Shown here: positions 24,572-33,677 of the stretch, piece by piece
Position numbering within the stretch: position 1 is the first letter of the stretch
Layout of the letters: every line of letters begins with the position of its first letter
Source: Pseudomonadota bacterium
Lineage (GTDB): Bacteria > Pseudomonadota > Gammaproteobacteria > Steroidobacterales > Woeseiaceae
Direction of reading: 5' to 3'
NCBI GenBank assembly: GCA_027621915.1
Contig: JAQCAD010000028.1
Span: 1 to 41,974 of the forward strand
DNA: 41,974 nucleotides
The notes under the pieces: generated by a model
The model's input: the letters and a program-made list of their open reading frames with translations, nothing else
Databases searched by the model: none
Told to the model about the DNA's origin: nothing
Made by a program: the position numbers and the translations under genes

Positions 24572-27101
24572 CCCGCATCGCCAGTGCCGGGCGCGCGTAA
24601 GCCGCATTCAAGGCGGGGTAGATGCCCGCTATCAATGCAGCGCCGACAGCAAGGGCGAGCGCCCAAAGCAATGCTGTCGGATTGACCGTGAAATCGATTT
24701 GCCAGCCGAAAGCCCTGCGGTTGATCACCTCGATGAGTACCCAGGCCATGACCAGACCAAGTGGGATGGATGCCAGCCCGCTGAGAAGCCCAATGAAACC
24801 GGATTGCACGCTGACCAGGACGCCTGTCTGTCCCGGTGTCATGCCAATCGCACGCAGGACACCGAATTCTTTCGCTCGTTCCAACTGCAGAGCAAGCATG
24901 GCTCCCAGGATTCCTATCGCGGCAACACTGACCGCCAGCCAGTAAAGCACGTTCGTAATGACAAAAGTCCGATCGAAAATTCGCAAGGACAATTCGCGAA
25001 TACTGGCGTTGCTACTTAGGACCAGAACTTGTCGTCCCTCGCTGATCGCCCGTAACCTGTCGATCATGACGTCCGCGCCGATTCCAGGTTGCAGACTCAG
25101 GCCAAGTGAATCGACTCCCGGGTCGTCGAAATGACTGTCGTACGTCGCCCGGCTCATCATGACGGCACCATCGTTTGAATCGTAGCTCTGGTAGACGGCC
25201 GCAACGCTGAAACGAGTCATGCCCTGCCCGGTTTTCAACTGAACGCTATCACCAGGTGCCAGACGAAGACGAAATGCATATGCATCAGAGACAAGCACCG
25301 CACCTTCATTGTCAAATTGATTCCAAACATCCGCCGGCTTTCCTTCCCGAATCCTTGTCCCCGCAAAGCTACCCGGTTCTTTTTGCAACGCAATAACCCT
25401 GATACGTCCAGTCGCCGTTTCCAGCCAGTTCCGACGACTGGTGCTGTACGCTTCGATACCGGAAACAGCGACAACGTCAGCCACTAGTGCGGGATCGACC
25501 GAGCCGCGAGGAACGCCGACATAGATGTCGGCCTGTAATGTCGTGTTTAGCCAGTCGTTGACCGAATCACGGAAGCTGTCGACCATGACGCTGACGCCAA
25601 TGGTCGCCGAGACCGCGATGGACAAGGCAACAATGGCAACCCCTGTCCGACTGAGGGTCTTACCGACGCCACCGATTGCCAGTCGCCCGGCAGTACCTCC
25701 CAGTCGCCCCGCCAATGGCTCAAGGACCGATGACGCGTGTTTAACAAACAGTGGAATGCAAAATGCGAATCCGAGTATGAGCAAAAATAGCGCAACAAGA
25801 CCCGCCACCAGACTGCTTCCCGAGGCCCACAGCAACCCGGCAGAAACTGCTATCAAAAGTAAGCCGCCAAGACATAAGGTGGGCAAAAGTGTGCCTGTAC
25901 GTTGTTCGATCACCGACCTCGTCATGGCGAGACGCGGCTGATATGACGACGCTTCAAGCGCCGGGACTGCGGCTGCCACCAGTGTTGCCCCGAGTCCCGC
26001 GACGACGCCTTTCAGGATCGAAAGCGGGCCTATCGCCACGTCGGTGACCTGCACTGCAAAGTAGTGATCACTAATTGTTTGCGCGACCAGGCCTACGAGT
26101 CTTTCTCCCAGCCAGATTCCCGCCACCACGCCCGCTGCTGCACCCGCCAGTCCAATGAACGCAGCCTCGCCGAGGATCAGCCTGAACGTCTCTGATCGTG
26201 TCACGCCAAGCGCTCGCAGCACACCAATGAGGCCGCGGCGTTGCAGGACGGCAAACGCAACGCTGTTGTAGATCAGGAACACGCCGACCAGAAGAGCGAG
26301 CAAGCTCATGGCATTGAGATTGGTCATAAAGGCATCGCTCATGGCCGCTGTCGTCTGCGTACGACCTGCAGCGGACAGCAGTTCTGCCCCCGATGGCAAG
26401 AGACTGGCAATACGTGTTGCGGTTTCTTCATCTCCTTCGACAATTTTTACATCTATGCGAGTTAATTTTCCCTGCAGGCCCAGCCAGTCCTGAGCCAAAG
26501 AGATATCGGCAATAACGAGATTAGACAACTGCTGCCGATCATCACCGCCCAGCATGCCCATAAGCTTGACGGAATATTTCTTCCCGTTTGCAATCAGATC
26601 AAGATTGTCGCCTCGCCGCACACCAAACTCGGATGCCGCTTTCGATGAAAGCAATACATTTGGCTCGCCGGATAGAAATCCCCGCACCAGGGATTCTGCA
26701 GACCAGATAGCGGTATTGCTCGAAGTTTCCGAATCGCTGGCAAGCGTTACAAAGCTGCGAAATTCGCGTTCGGCGAACATGTCGACGCCCAGCAACTGCA
26801 TCGTTGTCCCATTGATACGAATGGAGCCGGATACGACAGGTGCGATGTCGCGCACGCCGTGACGAACACGCAGGTCGACGTATAGCGACTCGTCAATGCC
26901 ACCGGGACCGCCGATGATCTGATGACTTGCATCGCCATTGAGAATATCCATCGTAGAAATGAACGCTTTCCTGGCACTCGCGTTGGCAAGATCAACCGCA
27001 ACCATCACTGCAACACCGATACAGATTCCCAAAATGGCCAGGAACAGCTGCCATGGGTGACGCCGCAGATACCCCAGACTGGCGCGATAAAGGACAGGCA
27101 T
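24564..27101 (-). CDS. ABC transporter permease, two FtsX domains
   Basis: An 845-residue inner-membrane permease of the FtsX/MacB type. One FtsX core (about residues 250-390) contains LLVGVFLIYNSVAFAVLQRRGLIGVLRALGVTRSETFRL; a second C-terminal one contains IGILGAMLALQLERAKEFGVLRAIGMTPGQTGVL. Each carries the LRAxGxT motif and about four membrane segments; a periplasmic MacB-core domain lies before each. This double architecture is typical of AttFG/YbbP-type permeases, in which two permeases are fused. I start it at the ATG at 27099-27101, one base overlapping the ATPase stop (TGATG), which implies coupled translation. It probably works in extracting or moving a lipid-like substrate; function inferred. 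Confidence 0.93.
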   Translation of the reverse strand: MPVLYRASLGYLRRHPWQLFLAILGICIGVAVMVAVDLANASARKAFISTMDILNGDASHQIIGGPGGIDESLYVDLRVRHGVRDIAPVVSGSIRINGTTMQLLGVDMFAEREFRSFVTLASDSETSSNTAIWSAESLVRGFLSGEPNVLLSSKAASEFGVRRGDNLDLIANGKKYSVKLMGMLGGDDRQQLSNLVIADISLAQDWLGLQGKLTRIDVKIVEGDEETATRIASLLPSGAELLSAAGRTQTTAAMSDAFMTNLNAMSLLALLVGVFLIYNSVAFAVLQRRGLIGVLRALGVTRSETFRLILGEAAFIGLAGAAAGVVAGIWLGERLVGLVAQTISDHYFAVQVTDVAIGPLSILKGVVAGLGATLVAAAVPALEASSYQPRLAMTRSVIEQRTGTLLPTLCLGGLLLIAVSAGLLWASGSSLVAGLVALFLLILGFAFCIPLFVKHASSVLEPLAGRLGGTAGRLAIGGVGKTLSRTGVAIVALSIAVSATIGVSVMVDSFRDSVNDWLNTTLQADIYVGVPRGSVDPALVADVVAVSGIEAYSTSRRNWLETATGRIRVIALQKEPGSFAGTRIREGKPADVWNQFDNEGAVLVSDAYAFRLRLAPGDSVQLKTGQGMTRFSVAAVYQSYDSNDGAVMMSRATYDSHFDDPGVDSLGLSLQPGIGADVMIDRLRAISEGRQVLVLSSNASIRELSLRIFDRTFVITNVLYWLAVSVAAIGILGAMLALQLERAKEFGVLRAIGMTPGQTGVLVSVQSGFIGLLSGLASIPLGLVMAWVLIEVINRRAFGWQIDFTVNPTALLWALALAVGAALIAGIYPALNAAYARPALAMRDE

Positions 27102-27784
27102 CAGGAGATCAACTGGCCACTGTGCAATTCCAGCACTCGATCGCAACGACTGGCGACTGCAGCGCTATGCGTTGCAATTATCATTGTCCCGCCCATTTGA
27201 CGGACGAGCTTATCGAGTAAGTCCAGAACCCTATCGGCCGTCTTGTCGTCCAGGTTGCCTGTGGGCTCGTCTGCAAGAAGGATTGCCGGGTCGTGCGCAA
27301 CGGATCTCGCGATCGCAACTCGTTGTTGCTCTCCCCCCGACAGTACATCAGGAAAACTACGGCCTCGATCGGGTAACTCTACGGCATCGAGGAGATATTC
27401 TATTCGCTGTTCAGCCACCTTGTCGTCGGTACCGTTCAGCTCTAGGACCAGTCGAATATTGTCACTAACGGTCAAAGTCGGAACCAGGTTAAATGCCTGA
27501 TAGACAAAGCCGATATGTTTTCGCCGAAACAGGGTCCGATCGCGCTCTGACATGCGGGTAATGTTCATTCCGGCGACCTCGATCTCGCCCATGTCCGGTG
27601 TATCGATGCCACTGATGAGGTTCAGAAGCGTCGATTTTCCGGAACCGCTTCTGCCACGCAATGCGACCGTCTCGCCACGCCGAAAGTCGGCTGTCAGGTT
27701 TTTCAATACGTCGTGTCGTAGATCACCCTCCCGAAAACTTCGCGTAAGATTTGATATACGTATTTGCACATTATCTTCCGACAT
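27101..27784 (-). CDS. ABC transporter ATPase, LolD/MacB-type
   Basis: A 227-residue ATPase subunit with all motifs: Walker A GRSGSGKS at 44-51, Q-loop Q96, signature LSGGE at 148-152, Walker B ILLADE at 168-173 and H-loop H206. The [19 protein letters not shown] opening and short length place it in the LolD/MacB/FtsE-like subfamily, whose partners are FtsX-type permeases. It is the first gene of a three-gene operon with the double-FtsX permease (overlap 1 base) and the AttH-like lipoprotein. The Shine-Dalgarno before ATG 27782-27784 is poor. Confidence 0.96.
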   Translation of the reverse strand: MSEDNVQIRISNLTRSFREGDLRHDVLKNLTADFRRGETVALRGRSGSGKSTLLNLISGIDTPDMGEIEVAGMNITRMSERDRTLFRRKHIGFVYQAFNLVPTLTVSDNIRLVLELNGTDDKVAEQRIEYLLDAVELPDRGRSFPDVLSGGEQQRVAIARSVAHDPAILLADEPTGNLDDKTADRVLDLLDKLVRQMGGTMIIATHSAAVASRCDRVLELHSGQLIS

Positions 27785-27877
27785 TATTGCTCAACCACTG
27801 GATCCGGTTACTGAGAAAACTTTCTGCCGTATCATGATAGACGGCTTCGTTCACTTACATAAAGCATTCCCGGCAAC

Positions 27878-27903
27878 AAAAAAGCGCCTCATCGGAGGCG
27901 CTT
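27878..27903 (-). terminator. Intrinsic terminator of the duplicated-protein gene
   Basis: On the minus strand AAGCGCCTC (27903-27895 side) pairs with GAGGCGCTT across a 4-base loop, giving a perfect 9-bp stem followed by six T residues. It lies 25 bases after the stop of the gene at 27928-28683. Confidence 0.9.
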
Positions 27904-27927
27904 CGAACTTTATTACAGCGATCCGGA

Positions 27928-28683
27928 TTATGGAGCTTCGTGAACGATGTCCCAAAGGTAGTCGACATGCGAATTGCAGATCTGAGAGAACTCGCGACCA
28001 AGGGCACTGTGTTTGTCGTTGACATACTGAAGCGCCTCAAATCGTGCCGCGACAACACTCGCATGATCATCGCCGGTGACGGTCTGCAGCCGGCGATACT
28101 CACCACCCAGCACATGGCTTTGCCATCCCCATGAGCCGATTTTTCCTTCCTTTTGCATCTCGCGAAGCTTCGGCGCAAATGTTTGCGCGAATATATCGTC
28201 AGCCCTGGATTGATCAGCGATCTCACATACAAAATAGACCGACAAACTGACATCGCCCCGATCTGTCCCCGGCGGGCTGCCCTGGGTCAACGACCACAAA
28301 TAATCGTCGTGACTGCTGCAGGCCTCGGAGCGAGCCTGGCCGCCCGCACGATTATCGGAATAGACCGCGCGAACTATGTCTTCCTGATTTCGTAATGCCT
28401 CTTCCATCGTTGGCGACACATGATACTGAGCCCGACGCCAGCGACCGCCCGAAAAGTGTGACAGGTAACCCCAGGACAGCAACTTGCCGTCTTCGACCCA
28501 TTTGTCGAAAACCGCGTACTCGTTATTTTGCACAATGTTGTCCATATTGCCCTGTGTTGCCATATCACAGATGTAATAGGTCACATAGGAAAATCCCTGC
28601 GGTCCTTCCACCTGCTGTGCGATCGCCGCATTGGAGGTGAGGCCCAGGAACACCAGTGCGAATAGTATTAGTTTCGGTTTCAT
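27928..28683 (-). CDS. Exported protein with internal tandem duplication
   Basis: A 251-residue exported protein (signal peptide about 1-22, ending AAIAQ). The mature part consists of two similar units, about residues 33-131 and 147-245. They align well: YYICDMA/YFVCEIA, VEDGKLLSWGYLSHFSGGRWRR/QKEGKIGSWGWQSHVLGGEYRR and ACSSHDDYLW/ICNSHVDYLW. Each unit has a Cys near its start (C39, C153) and one near its end (C122, C236), so disulfides in the periplasm are likely. The units resemble small alpha/beta-barrel (dimeric ferredoxin-like) domains. GGGAGGGGGG before ATG 28681-28683 is a strong ribosome site. Family not recognised; a YCII/ABM-like monooxygenase or binding fold is a guess. Confidence 0.78.
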   Translation of the reverse strand: MKPKLILFALVFLGLTSNAAIAQQVEGPQGFSYVTYYICDMATQGNMDNIVQNNEYAVFDKWVEDGKLLSWGYLSHFSGGRWRRAQYHVSPTMEEALRNQEDIVRAVYSDNRAGGQARSEACSSHDDYLWSLTQGSPPGTDRGDVSLSVYFVCEIADQSRADDIFAQTFAPKLREMQKEGKIGSWGWQSHVLGGEYRRLQTVTGDDHASVVAARFEALQYVNDKHSALGREFSQICNSHVDYLWDIVHEAP

Positions 28684-28778
28684 ACCCCCCTCCCGTACGC
28701 GGTTTGCGACCTTGCTCTTAAGTTTAGACCAGTAACTGACGCATTGCAGAGTATTGACAGCATTGCTCCTACCCACGT

Positions 28779-29705
28779 TTAGTGAGCGCCGATAGAAATT
28801 CCCCTCATGAATCCGGCCAGTTCATGAATAAAGTACGCTCGTGGCGTTTCAAGGAACGCGGCATGATCGCCACCGGGCACTGAAACATATTGTTTGTGAC
28901 CTGTTGCCAGGCGAACGAATAATTTCGCCTGGTACTCGGCAGGAGCGAGTGGATCGAATTCGCCTGCTATAACCATCGTCGGAATCGTAATTTTCGAGCC
29001 ATCCAGCGCGTTGTACTGATCCATTTGTCGTACATCGACCCTGACAGGATCTGCCGCGAGCGACTGTTCAACGTAAGCATCAATGGCCCTTTGACTGATC
29101 GAACCTGGAGTAATGAAGTCGCTCGCTGCCGCTGCGGCAGTATTAATTGCCTTCGCCGGCACAATGCCGGCCTCGTCCGGCGGAATTTCCAGATCATCAT
29201 CACGCCAGTAGCCAAAGAGCGTTAACGACGAAGCTACTTCGGGATGTCGCTGGATCGCCAATTGAGAAATCGTCGAACCCATCGACCATCCGAACAGGTG
29301 CGGCCTGATTTTCCAGTTACCCGTCTCCCCGATCCATGAAAGGACGATCGCGACGTCATCGGCGGCACGATTTGGTGTCAGCCATTCCGTATCGTCCCTG
29401 GGTGTTTCGCCGTAACCTCTGAGATCGATAGCGAATACGGCGTAGCCCTCCTCGACCAGACCATCCATGAGCGACAAATCTTCATTTTCGACCCGGAGAT
29501 CAAAGTCCGGCCGCGCACTCCATGTTCTGCCATGCACGAGCAGGATTGCCTCGGAAGCAGCCTCTGCACTTTTCTCCCACACTGCGATCGGGTGGCCATC
29601 GGCCATAACGGTATGACGGCGGAGCTCCACCTGGTCTGCTGCACTTACAGGTGCGAGCGCGAAAATGAGCAAGGCGAGAGCGGCGGAAACGGATCTGAAT
29701 ATCAT
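28779..29705 (-). CDS. Exported alpha/beta hydrolase
   Basis: A 308-residue alpha/beta hydrolase with a signal peptide (about 1-22, ending PVSAA). The triad is visible: S141 in GWSMGS, D251 in AGEFDPLAP and H281 in GGDHAAF; the oxyanion loop is HGRTW at 58-62. AIDLRGYGETPRDD marks the strand before the nucleophile. It should hydrolyse esters or similar bonds in the periplasm. It is upstream of, and 95 bases from, the duplicated-protein gene on the same strand, so co-transcription is possible but not shown. It is divergent from the META-domain gene. Substrate unknown. Confidence 0.9.
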   Translation of the reverse strand: MIFRSVSAALALLIFALAPVSAADQVELRRHTVMADGHPIAVWEKSAEAASEAILLVHGRTWSARPDFDLRVENEDLSLMDGLVEEGYAVFAIDLRGYGETPRDDTEWLTPNRAADDVAIVLSWIGETGNWKIRPHLFGWSMGSTISQLAIQRHPEVASSLTLFGYWRDDDLEIPPDEAGIVPAKAINTAAAAASDFITPGSISQRAIDAYVEQSLAADPVRVDVRQMDQYNALDGSKITIPTMVIAGEFDPLAPAEYQAKLFVRLATGHKQYVSVPGGDHAAFLETPRAYFIHELAGFMRGISIGAH

Positions 29706-29846
29706 AGCGGCGTCCGATTGAAATTCTGTGAAACTCCATTGGAGCAGATTCGACTGTCATTGCGCAATATTCGCGAGGGGAGCGGTCATTGCAGTGGAGA
29801 TCGCGACGGCGTACCTTAATAGTGCGACTACGAACGGGATCGGGTA

Positions 29847-30308
29847 ATGAGGGGAGCGATCGGTTTTATTTTCTTCTTGCTTTTCCTGGCAGGATTCGCG
29901 TTCGTCAATCTTCAGGGCGTTAAGGATCGACCAGACAGTGCCGTCACCTCTACAGGAGACGTCGCCGGATCCGCCTGGCGAGCGACTCATATCGGCGAAA
30001 TGCGACTTCAGGAACATTCAGAGATAACCATGCAGTTCGAGTCGGACGAAAATATCGTCGGACACTCCGGCTGCAACCGGTTTATGGGCACTTACGAATT
30101 CTCCGACGGCATCCTGAAAATCGGACCCTTGAGAGTTACCCGTATGGCATGTCCCGAGCCCGACAATTCGCTGGAAATTTCGTTTCTCCAGGCGTTGCAA
30201 TCGGCAAGCGCGCTCTCGCGATCAGAAGCGAGGCTTGTCGTACGCAATGAAAAAAAAGACATCGTCGCACGATTCATCGCGACTGACCGGAACGACGAGC
30301 GGGAGTAA
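29847..30308 (+). CDS. META-domain (HslJ-like) membrane-anchored protein
   Basis: A 153-residue protein with an uncleaved-looking N-terminal hydrophobic segment (about 3-20) and a META/HslJ domain. The hallmarks are SAWRATHIGE, VGHSGCNRFMGTYEFSDGILKIG and VTRMACPEPDNSLEISFLQAL. The Cys pair at GCN and ACP is conserved in the family. HslJ homologues are heat-induced or linked to antibiotic stress in E. coli, and their fold is a small barrel of unknown ligand. It lies between the divergent hydrolase gene and the ParA gene (convergent). Its ribosome site is weak. Confidence 0.85.
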   Translation: MRGAIGFIFFLLFLAGFAFVNLQGVKDRPDSAVTSTGDVAGSAWRATHIGEMRLQEHSEITMQFESDENIVGHSGCNRFMGTYEFSDGILKIGPLRVTRMACPEPDNSLEISFLQALQSASALSRSEARLVVRNEKKDIVARFIATDRNDERE

Positions 30309-30330
30309 ACCACGAACGGCTAGAATATCG

Positions 30331-31080
30331 TCAATGAAAAGGCCCAACGTGGAATTCGTCGGTGTCCGTGACCACCGGGACAACAGAGGCAATTGACTGG
30401 CTCGTTCCGCGTTGATCCAGCCAGCCCACCAGCCGTGACAGCGCTACGCGGTCCCGTCGACCCTGGTGGTCGGGCAGTTCAACCACGCCGATACCAAGCC
30501 CTGCAGCGGTAACAAAACACTGACTGTCGCGAAGAACTGCGACAAGAGGGATCTTGAGGCTCGATAAAAAGCGCATAAGTTGATGCAGGCTTCTGGTGTT
30601 CTTGCGCGTACGATTCGCGACAATTCCCACCCGAACTTCGTGCCGATCCAATTGTGCGATCAGCAGGAGTTCCGCAATGAAACGGGCCGCGTAGCGAATA
30701 TCGATCGGGGACGGCAGTACCGGAATAATGACGTTGCTCGCATCGTAAATCAGCTCGTGAATTTGCGATGCCTCCATCCCTGCCGGCGTGTCGACGATAA
30801 CGTGACGCGATTCACTCGGCACTCGCTGTTGCCAGGTTCTTGTCACATTGAGCGACTGTCTGTACGCAGCAATTCCATACACAGATGGTCTTTTTTTTGA
30901 TCGTTTTTCCAGCCATCGCATACTTGCGCCCTGGGAATCACAGTCCATTAGCGTTGGTACTTCGCCTCGCAGTGAAAAACAACTGGCGAGGTTAGTGGCG
31001 AGCGATGTCTTCCCGCATCCGCCTTTCGGATTCAGTATGACGATCCGTTGCAGATCGCTCCGATTTCGAATAAAACCCAT
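30331..31080 (-). CDS. ParA/MinD-family ATPase
   Basis: A 249-residue P-loop ATPase with deviant Walker A KGGCGKTS at residues 19-26 (first Lys K19 in the ParA-type position), the A' motif LMDCDSQGAS near 44-53, and Walker B VIVDTPAG near 94-101. NPKGG instead of SQKGG is typical of ParA-like chromosomal and cell-biology ATPases. It should dimerise on ATP and position cargo on the nucleoid or a membrane. No parB or cargo gene is adjacent; the neighbours are a META-domain gene and, divergently, a cupin. So the partner is unknown, and a role in chromosome partition is only one option. Confidence 0.9.
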   Translation of the reverse strand: MGFIRNRSDLQRIVILNPKGGCGKTSLATNLASCFSLRGEVPTLMDCDSQGASMRWLEKRSKKRPSVYGIAAYRQSLNVTRTWQQRVPSESRHVIVDTPAGMEASQIHELIYDASNVIIPVLPSPIDIRYAARFIAELLLIAQLDRHEVRVGIVANRTRKNTRSLHQLMRFLSSLKIPLVAVLRDSQCFVTAAGLGIGVVELPDHQGRRDRVALSRLVGWLDQRGTSQSIASVVPVVTDTDEFHVGPFH

Positions 31081-31296
31081 ATTGACGTCGGGGAAATCCC
31101 ATTTTGGCCAGCCTGCAGATCGTCCAACCTGCTGTCAGCCGTTTCGTCAAATCTGATTCCTGCAGATTTCCAAGTGTCTTGATTCGTGCCCGGCAATAGT
31201 ACGCCCTCCTCAGGGGGTAACAAAATGGCCTGACGCCGCTTCACACATTATTCTCAATAACGCCATAACTACAATTTAGAATTTGGAGTAATAAAT
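31081..31296. promoter_or_regulatory. Divergent spacer between parA-like and cupin genes
   Basis: A 216-base spacer that holds the promoters of both genes. The last 40 bases before the cupin are A/T-rich and end in a GGAG ribosome site 8 bases before ATG 31297. I saw no convincing gene or operator. Confidence 0.35.
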
Positions 31297-31794
31297 ATGC
31301 CTAACCCTATAATCAATATAGATAAATTGGAATATTTGGAATTTGGCAAAGGGAAGGACTTCAACGCGAGACGGGCCGATGTCTCCTCTGAAATCGGTGC
31401 AGGAAAACTCGGCTATGGCGTCATCAAGCTTGCCCCGGGGAAACGCGCCTGGCCCTACCACGCGCACTACGTCAATGAGGAAATGTTCTACATACTGGAG
31501 GGTGAAGGCACGCTGCGACACGCGGATCGGGAGTATCCGTTGCGGGCCGGCGACTTTATCTGCTCCCCGCCAGATCCCGACCAACCTCACCAGATCATCA
31601 ACTCATCCGATGGCGACCTGACCTACATCGCACTCAGCACCCAGGAACATGCAGACGTGTTCCTGTACCCTGATTCGAACAAATACGGCGTCTGGCACGG
31701 AAAGACACGCAATCCGCGCGATCCAGGAAGTTTCCTGGTCTTTTCACGCATGGCGACTGCAGTGGACTATTGGGACGGCGAAACCGAGGAATAA
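31297..31794 (+). CDS. Cupin-domain protein
   Basis: A 165-residue soluble protein with one conserved cupin domain (about residues 40-115). Motif 1 is YHAHYVNEEMFYILEGEGTLR, giving metal ligands His-His-Glu at about 55, 57 and 61-62, and motif 2 is PPDPDQPHQIINSS with the fourth-ligand His. It should bind a divalent metal; the reaction (isomerase, dioxygenase or storage) is unknown. The tail with GVWHGKTRNPRDPGSFLVFSR is typical of one group of bacterial cupins. It is on the same strand as, and 72 bases upstream of, the TPR protein. Confidence 0.9.
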   Translation: MPNPIINIDKLEYLEFGKGKDFNARRADVSSEIGAGKLGYGVIKLAPGKRAWPYHAHYVNEEMFYILEGEGTLRHADREYPLRAGDFICSPPDPDQPHQIINSSDGDLTYIALSTQEHADVFLYPDSNKYGVWHGKTRNPRDPGSFLVFSRMATAVDYWDGETEE

Positions 31795-31866
31795 AAATTT
31801 CCTGTTGCCGGCGAGATTTCTGGCCTGGGCCGGTAGAATCCCTGCTGGGAACCATGGGAGTAATGC

Positions 31867-33642
31867 ATGGCGTTGTTCGGACAAATCAGGCTTGGAGAAC
31901 TCCGGCGCCGGAATATTTTCAAGGTCAGTCTTGCCTATGCAATCGTCTCCTGGCTGCTGGTCCAGGTAGCGGACGTTGTCCTGCCTGCCTTTAATGCCCC
32001 TGGTTGGGCGATGCAGGTCCTGATCCTCCTGCTGGTGCTGGCTTTCCCCGTCGCCGTACTACTTGCGTGGGCGTACGAGCTGACACCGACCGGCCTGATC
32101 CCCACAGCCGATGTCGACCGCACTCAGAGTATTACCGTTCAGACGGGGCAAAAGCTCAATTACGTCGTCATCGCGCTACTTGGCATCGCCGTGATTTTTC
32201 TCGTCGCGGACAAATACGTCTTTACTGATCCGGAATACGCACAATTGGACCTCGATTACCGACGTTCGATCGCCGTCATTCCATTTATTAATCGAAGCGC
32301 GGATGAGGAGAACGCCGAATTTTTCGCGGATGGCATTCACGATGAACTGCTGACTCGCCTCGCACAAATTTCTGAATTGCGCGTTATCTCCAGGACGTCC
32401 GTCATGGAGTACAAAGGCACAACAAAGAATATGCGACAAATCGGTGAGGAACTTGGCGTCGGTAGCATCCTTGAAGGTGGTGTACAACGCGCAGGCGACG
32501 TTTTGCGCATCAACATGCAGTTAATCGACGCACGGACCGATGAGCACGTGTGGGCTGATACGTACGAACGAGAATTGAATGCAACTAATCTGTTTGGCAT
32601 CCAATCCGAAATTTCGAGAACAGTAGCGCAAGAGCTGGACGCACAACTTAATGACGCCGAGCAGGCGAGAATTGGTGCAATCCCGACGGCGAACATGGAA
32701 GCACTGGAGGCCTATTTCGAAGGGAAACAGGCTGTCAACGGCAGGACTTCTGAAGACATATTGACCGCAATCTCGCACTTCAAAACAGCTGTCGATAACG
32801 ATCCACAGTTCGCATTAGCCTGGTCCGGTCTCGCCGAAGCGTGGCTGGAATTGCCGAATTATGTAGCTGATACTGACTCGATTCGAGTCAGGACAGCAGC
32901 GACCGCCGCCGCCAACAGGGCGATCGCACTTGATCCGGATTCGCCGGATGCGGCAGCAACTTTCGGTTGGCATCAGCTATTGCATAATTATGATTGGACC
33001 GGCGCTGAAAAGTCGTTTCAGCATGCGTTGTCGGTCGACGCGAGAAATGTCAACGCATTGCACTGGTATTCACACCTGCTGTCCTGGCAGGGCAAACGAA
33101 ATGAGGCTATCTCAGTCGCTCGAAGTGCATTGGAAGCGGACCCGCTTTCGACTTTGATGTTTACCAATCTTAGCTACATTCTCGCCGACGCACGCCAGTG
33201 GGACGAAGCCTTTGAAGTCGGTGAAACGACGCTCATGCGCGATGCATACACCTCCTTGATGGCCAATATGTGGATAGCCAGGATTCGGGCCAGGCAGCCA
33301 ATCGAAGCAGCTGTTCTGTTGCTTGATTGGGCGACACTGACCCAGAGAGACATTGACGCTGCGAAGGAGCTTGGAGAGCTGATCGTTCGTGCGCAGTCAG
33401 GCGAAGCTGACGTAGAATTACCTGACGCACTGATCGACAGGCTGGATATAGAGACTGAGATTCCTGAAATATACGCCGCTATTGGAAACGCCGACGAAAC
33501 GATAGCGGCATTGCAAAACGCAAACAAAACGGGCGCTGGATTTCGAAGTTTGTTGTCGATGCGAATCAATCCATCCTACGACTTCATCAGAGATGACCCG
33601 CGCTTTGTAGCATTACTGGCAACTGTCGGGCTCGGCAATTAA
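31867..33642 (+). CDS. Membrane protein with TolB-like domain and TPRs
   Basis: A 591-residue protein. Two N-terminal hydrophobic segments (about 20-36 and 46-62) and a third near 99-117 anchor it; a short RIPKE-like start RLGELRRRNIFKVSLAYAIVSWLL is typical of this group. Residues 130-265 form a TolB-like (FlgO-type) domain: RSIAVIPFINRSADEENAEFFADGIHDELLTRLAQ, LRVISRTSVMEYKG and EELGVGSILEGGVQRAGDVLRI. The rest is TPR repeats, seen as W..LAEAW, A..AALDPDSPDA, and NALHWYSHLLSWQGKRNEAIS. Relatives often carry a CadC-type winged-helix or adenylate-cyclase domain at the N-terminus; none is present here. GGGAG lies 6 bases before the ATG. Possible scaffold or regulator of envelope complexes. Confidence 0.87.
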   Translation: MALFGQIRLGELRRRNIFKVSLAYAIVSWLLVQVADVVLPAFNAPGWAMQVLILLLVLAFPVAVLLAWAYELTPTGLIPTADVDRTQSITVQTGQKLNYVVIALLGIAVIFLVADKYVFTDPEYAQLDLDYRRSIAVIPFINRSADEENAEFFADGIHDELLTRLAQISELRVISRTSVMEYKGTTKNMRQIGEELGVGSILEGGVQRAGDVLRINMQLIDARTDEHVWADTYERELNATNLFGIQSEISRTVAQELDAQLNDAEQARIGAIPTANMEALEAYFEGKQAVNGRTSEDILTAISHFKTAVDNDPQFALAWSGLAEAWLELPNYVADTDSIRVRTAATAAANRAIALDPDSPDAAATFGWHQLLHNYDWTGAEKSFQHALSVDARNVNALHWYSHLLSWQGKRNEAISVARSALEADPLSTLMFTNLSYILADARQWDEAFEVGETTLMRDAYTSLMANMWIARIRARQPIEAAVLLLDWATLTQRDIDAAKELGELIVRAQSGEADVELPDALIDRLDIETEIPEIYAAIGNADETIAALQNANKTGAGFRSLLSMRINPSYDFIRDDPRFVALLATVGLGN

Positions 33643-33644
33643 AA

Positions 33645-33671
33645 CGGGGTCAGAGCCCGATTCTGACCCCG
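33645..33671. terminator. Hairpin between convergent genes; dispersed repeat copy 2
   Basis: CGGGGTCAGA (33645-33654) pairs with TCTGACCCCG (33662-33671) around GCCCGAT. The left arm includes the exact 13-mer GGGGTCAGAGCCC (33646-33658) also found at 11034-11046. On the minus strand the stem is followed by TTTT, so it could terminate the RidA transcript; on the plus strand no T-run follows. Confidence 0.6.
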
Positions 33672-33677
33672 CTCATA

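Noticed and set aside
30331-31080. Plasmid partition locus
   Set aside because: No ParB, parS repeats, replication gene or other plasmid sign is present.
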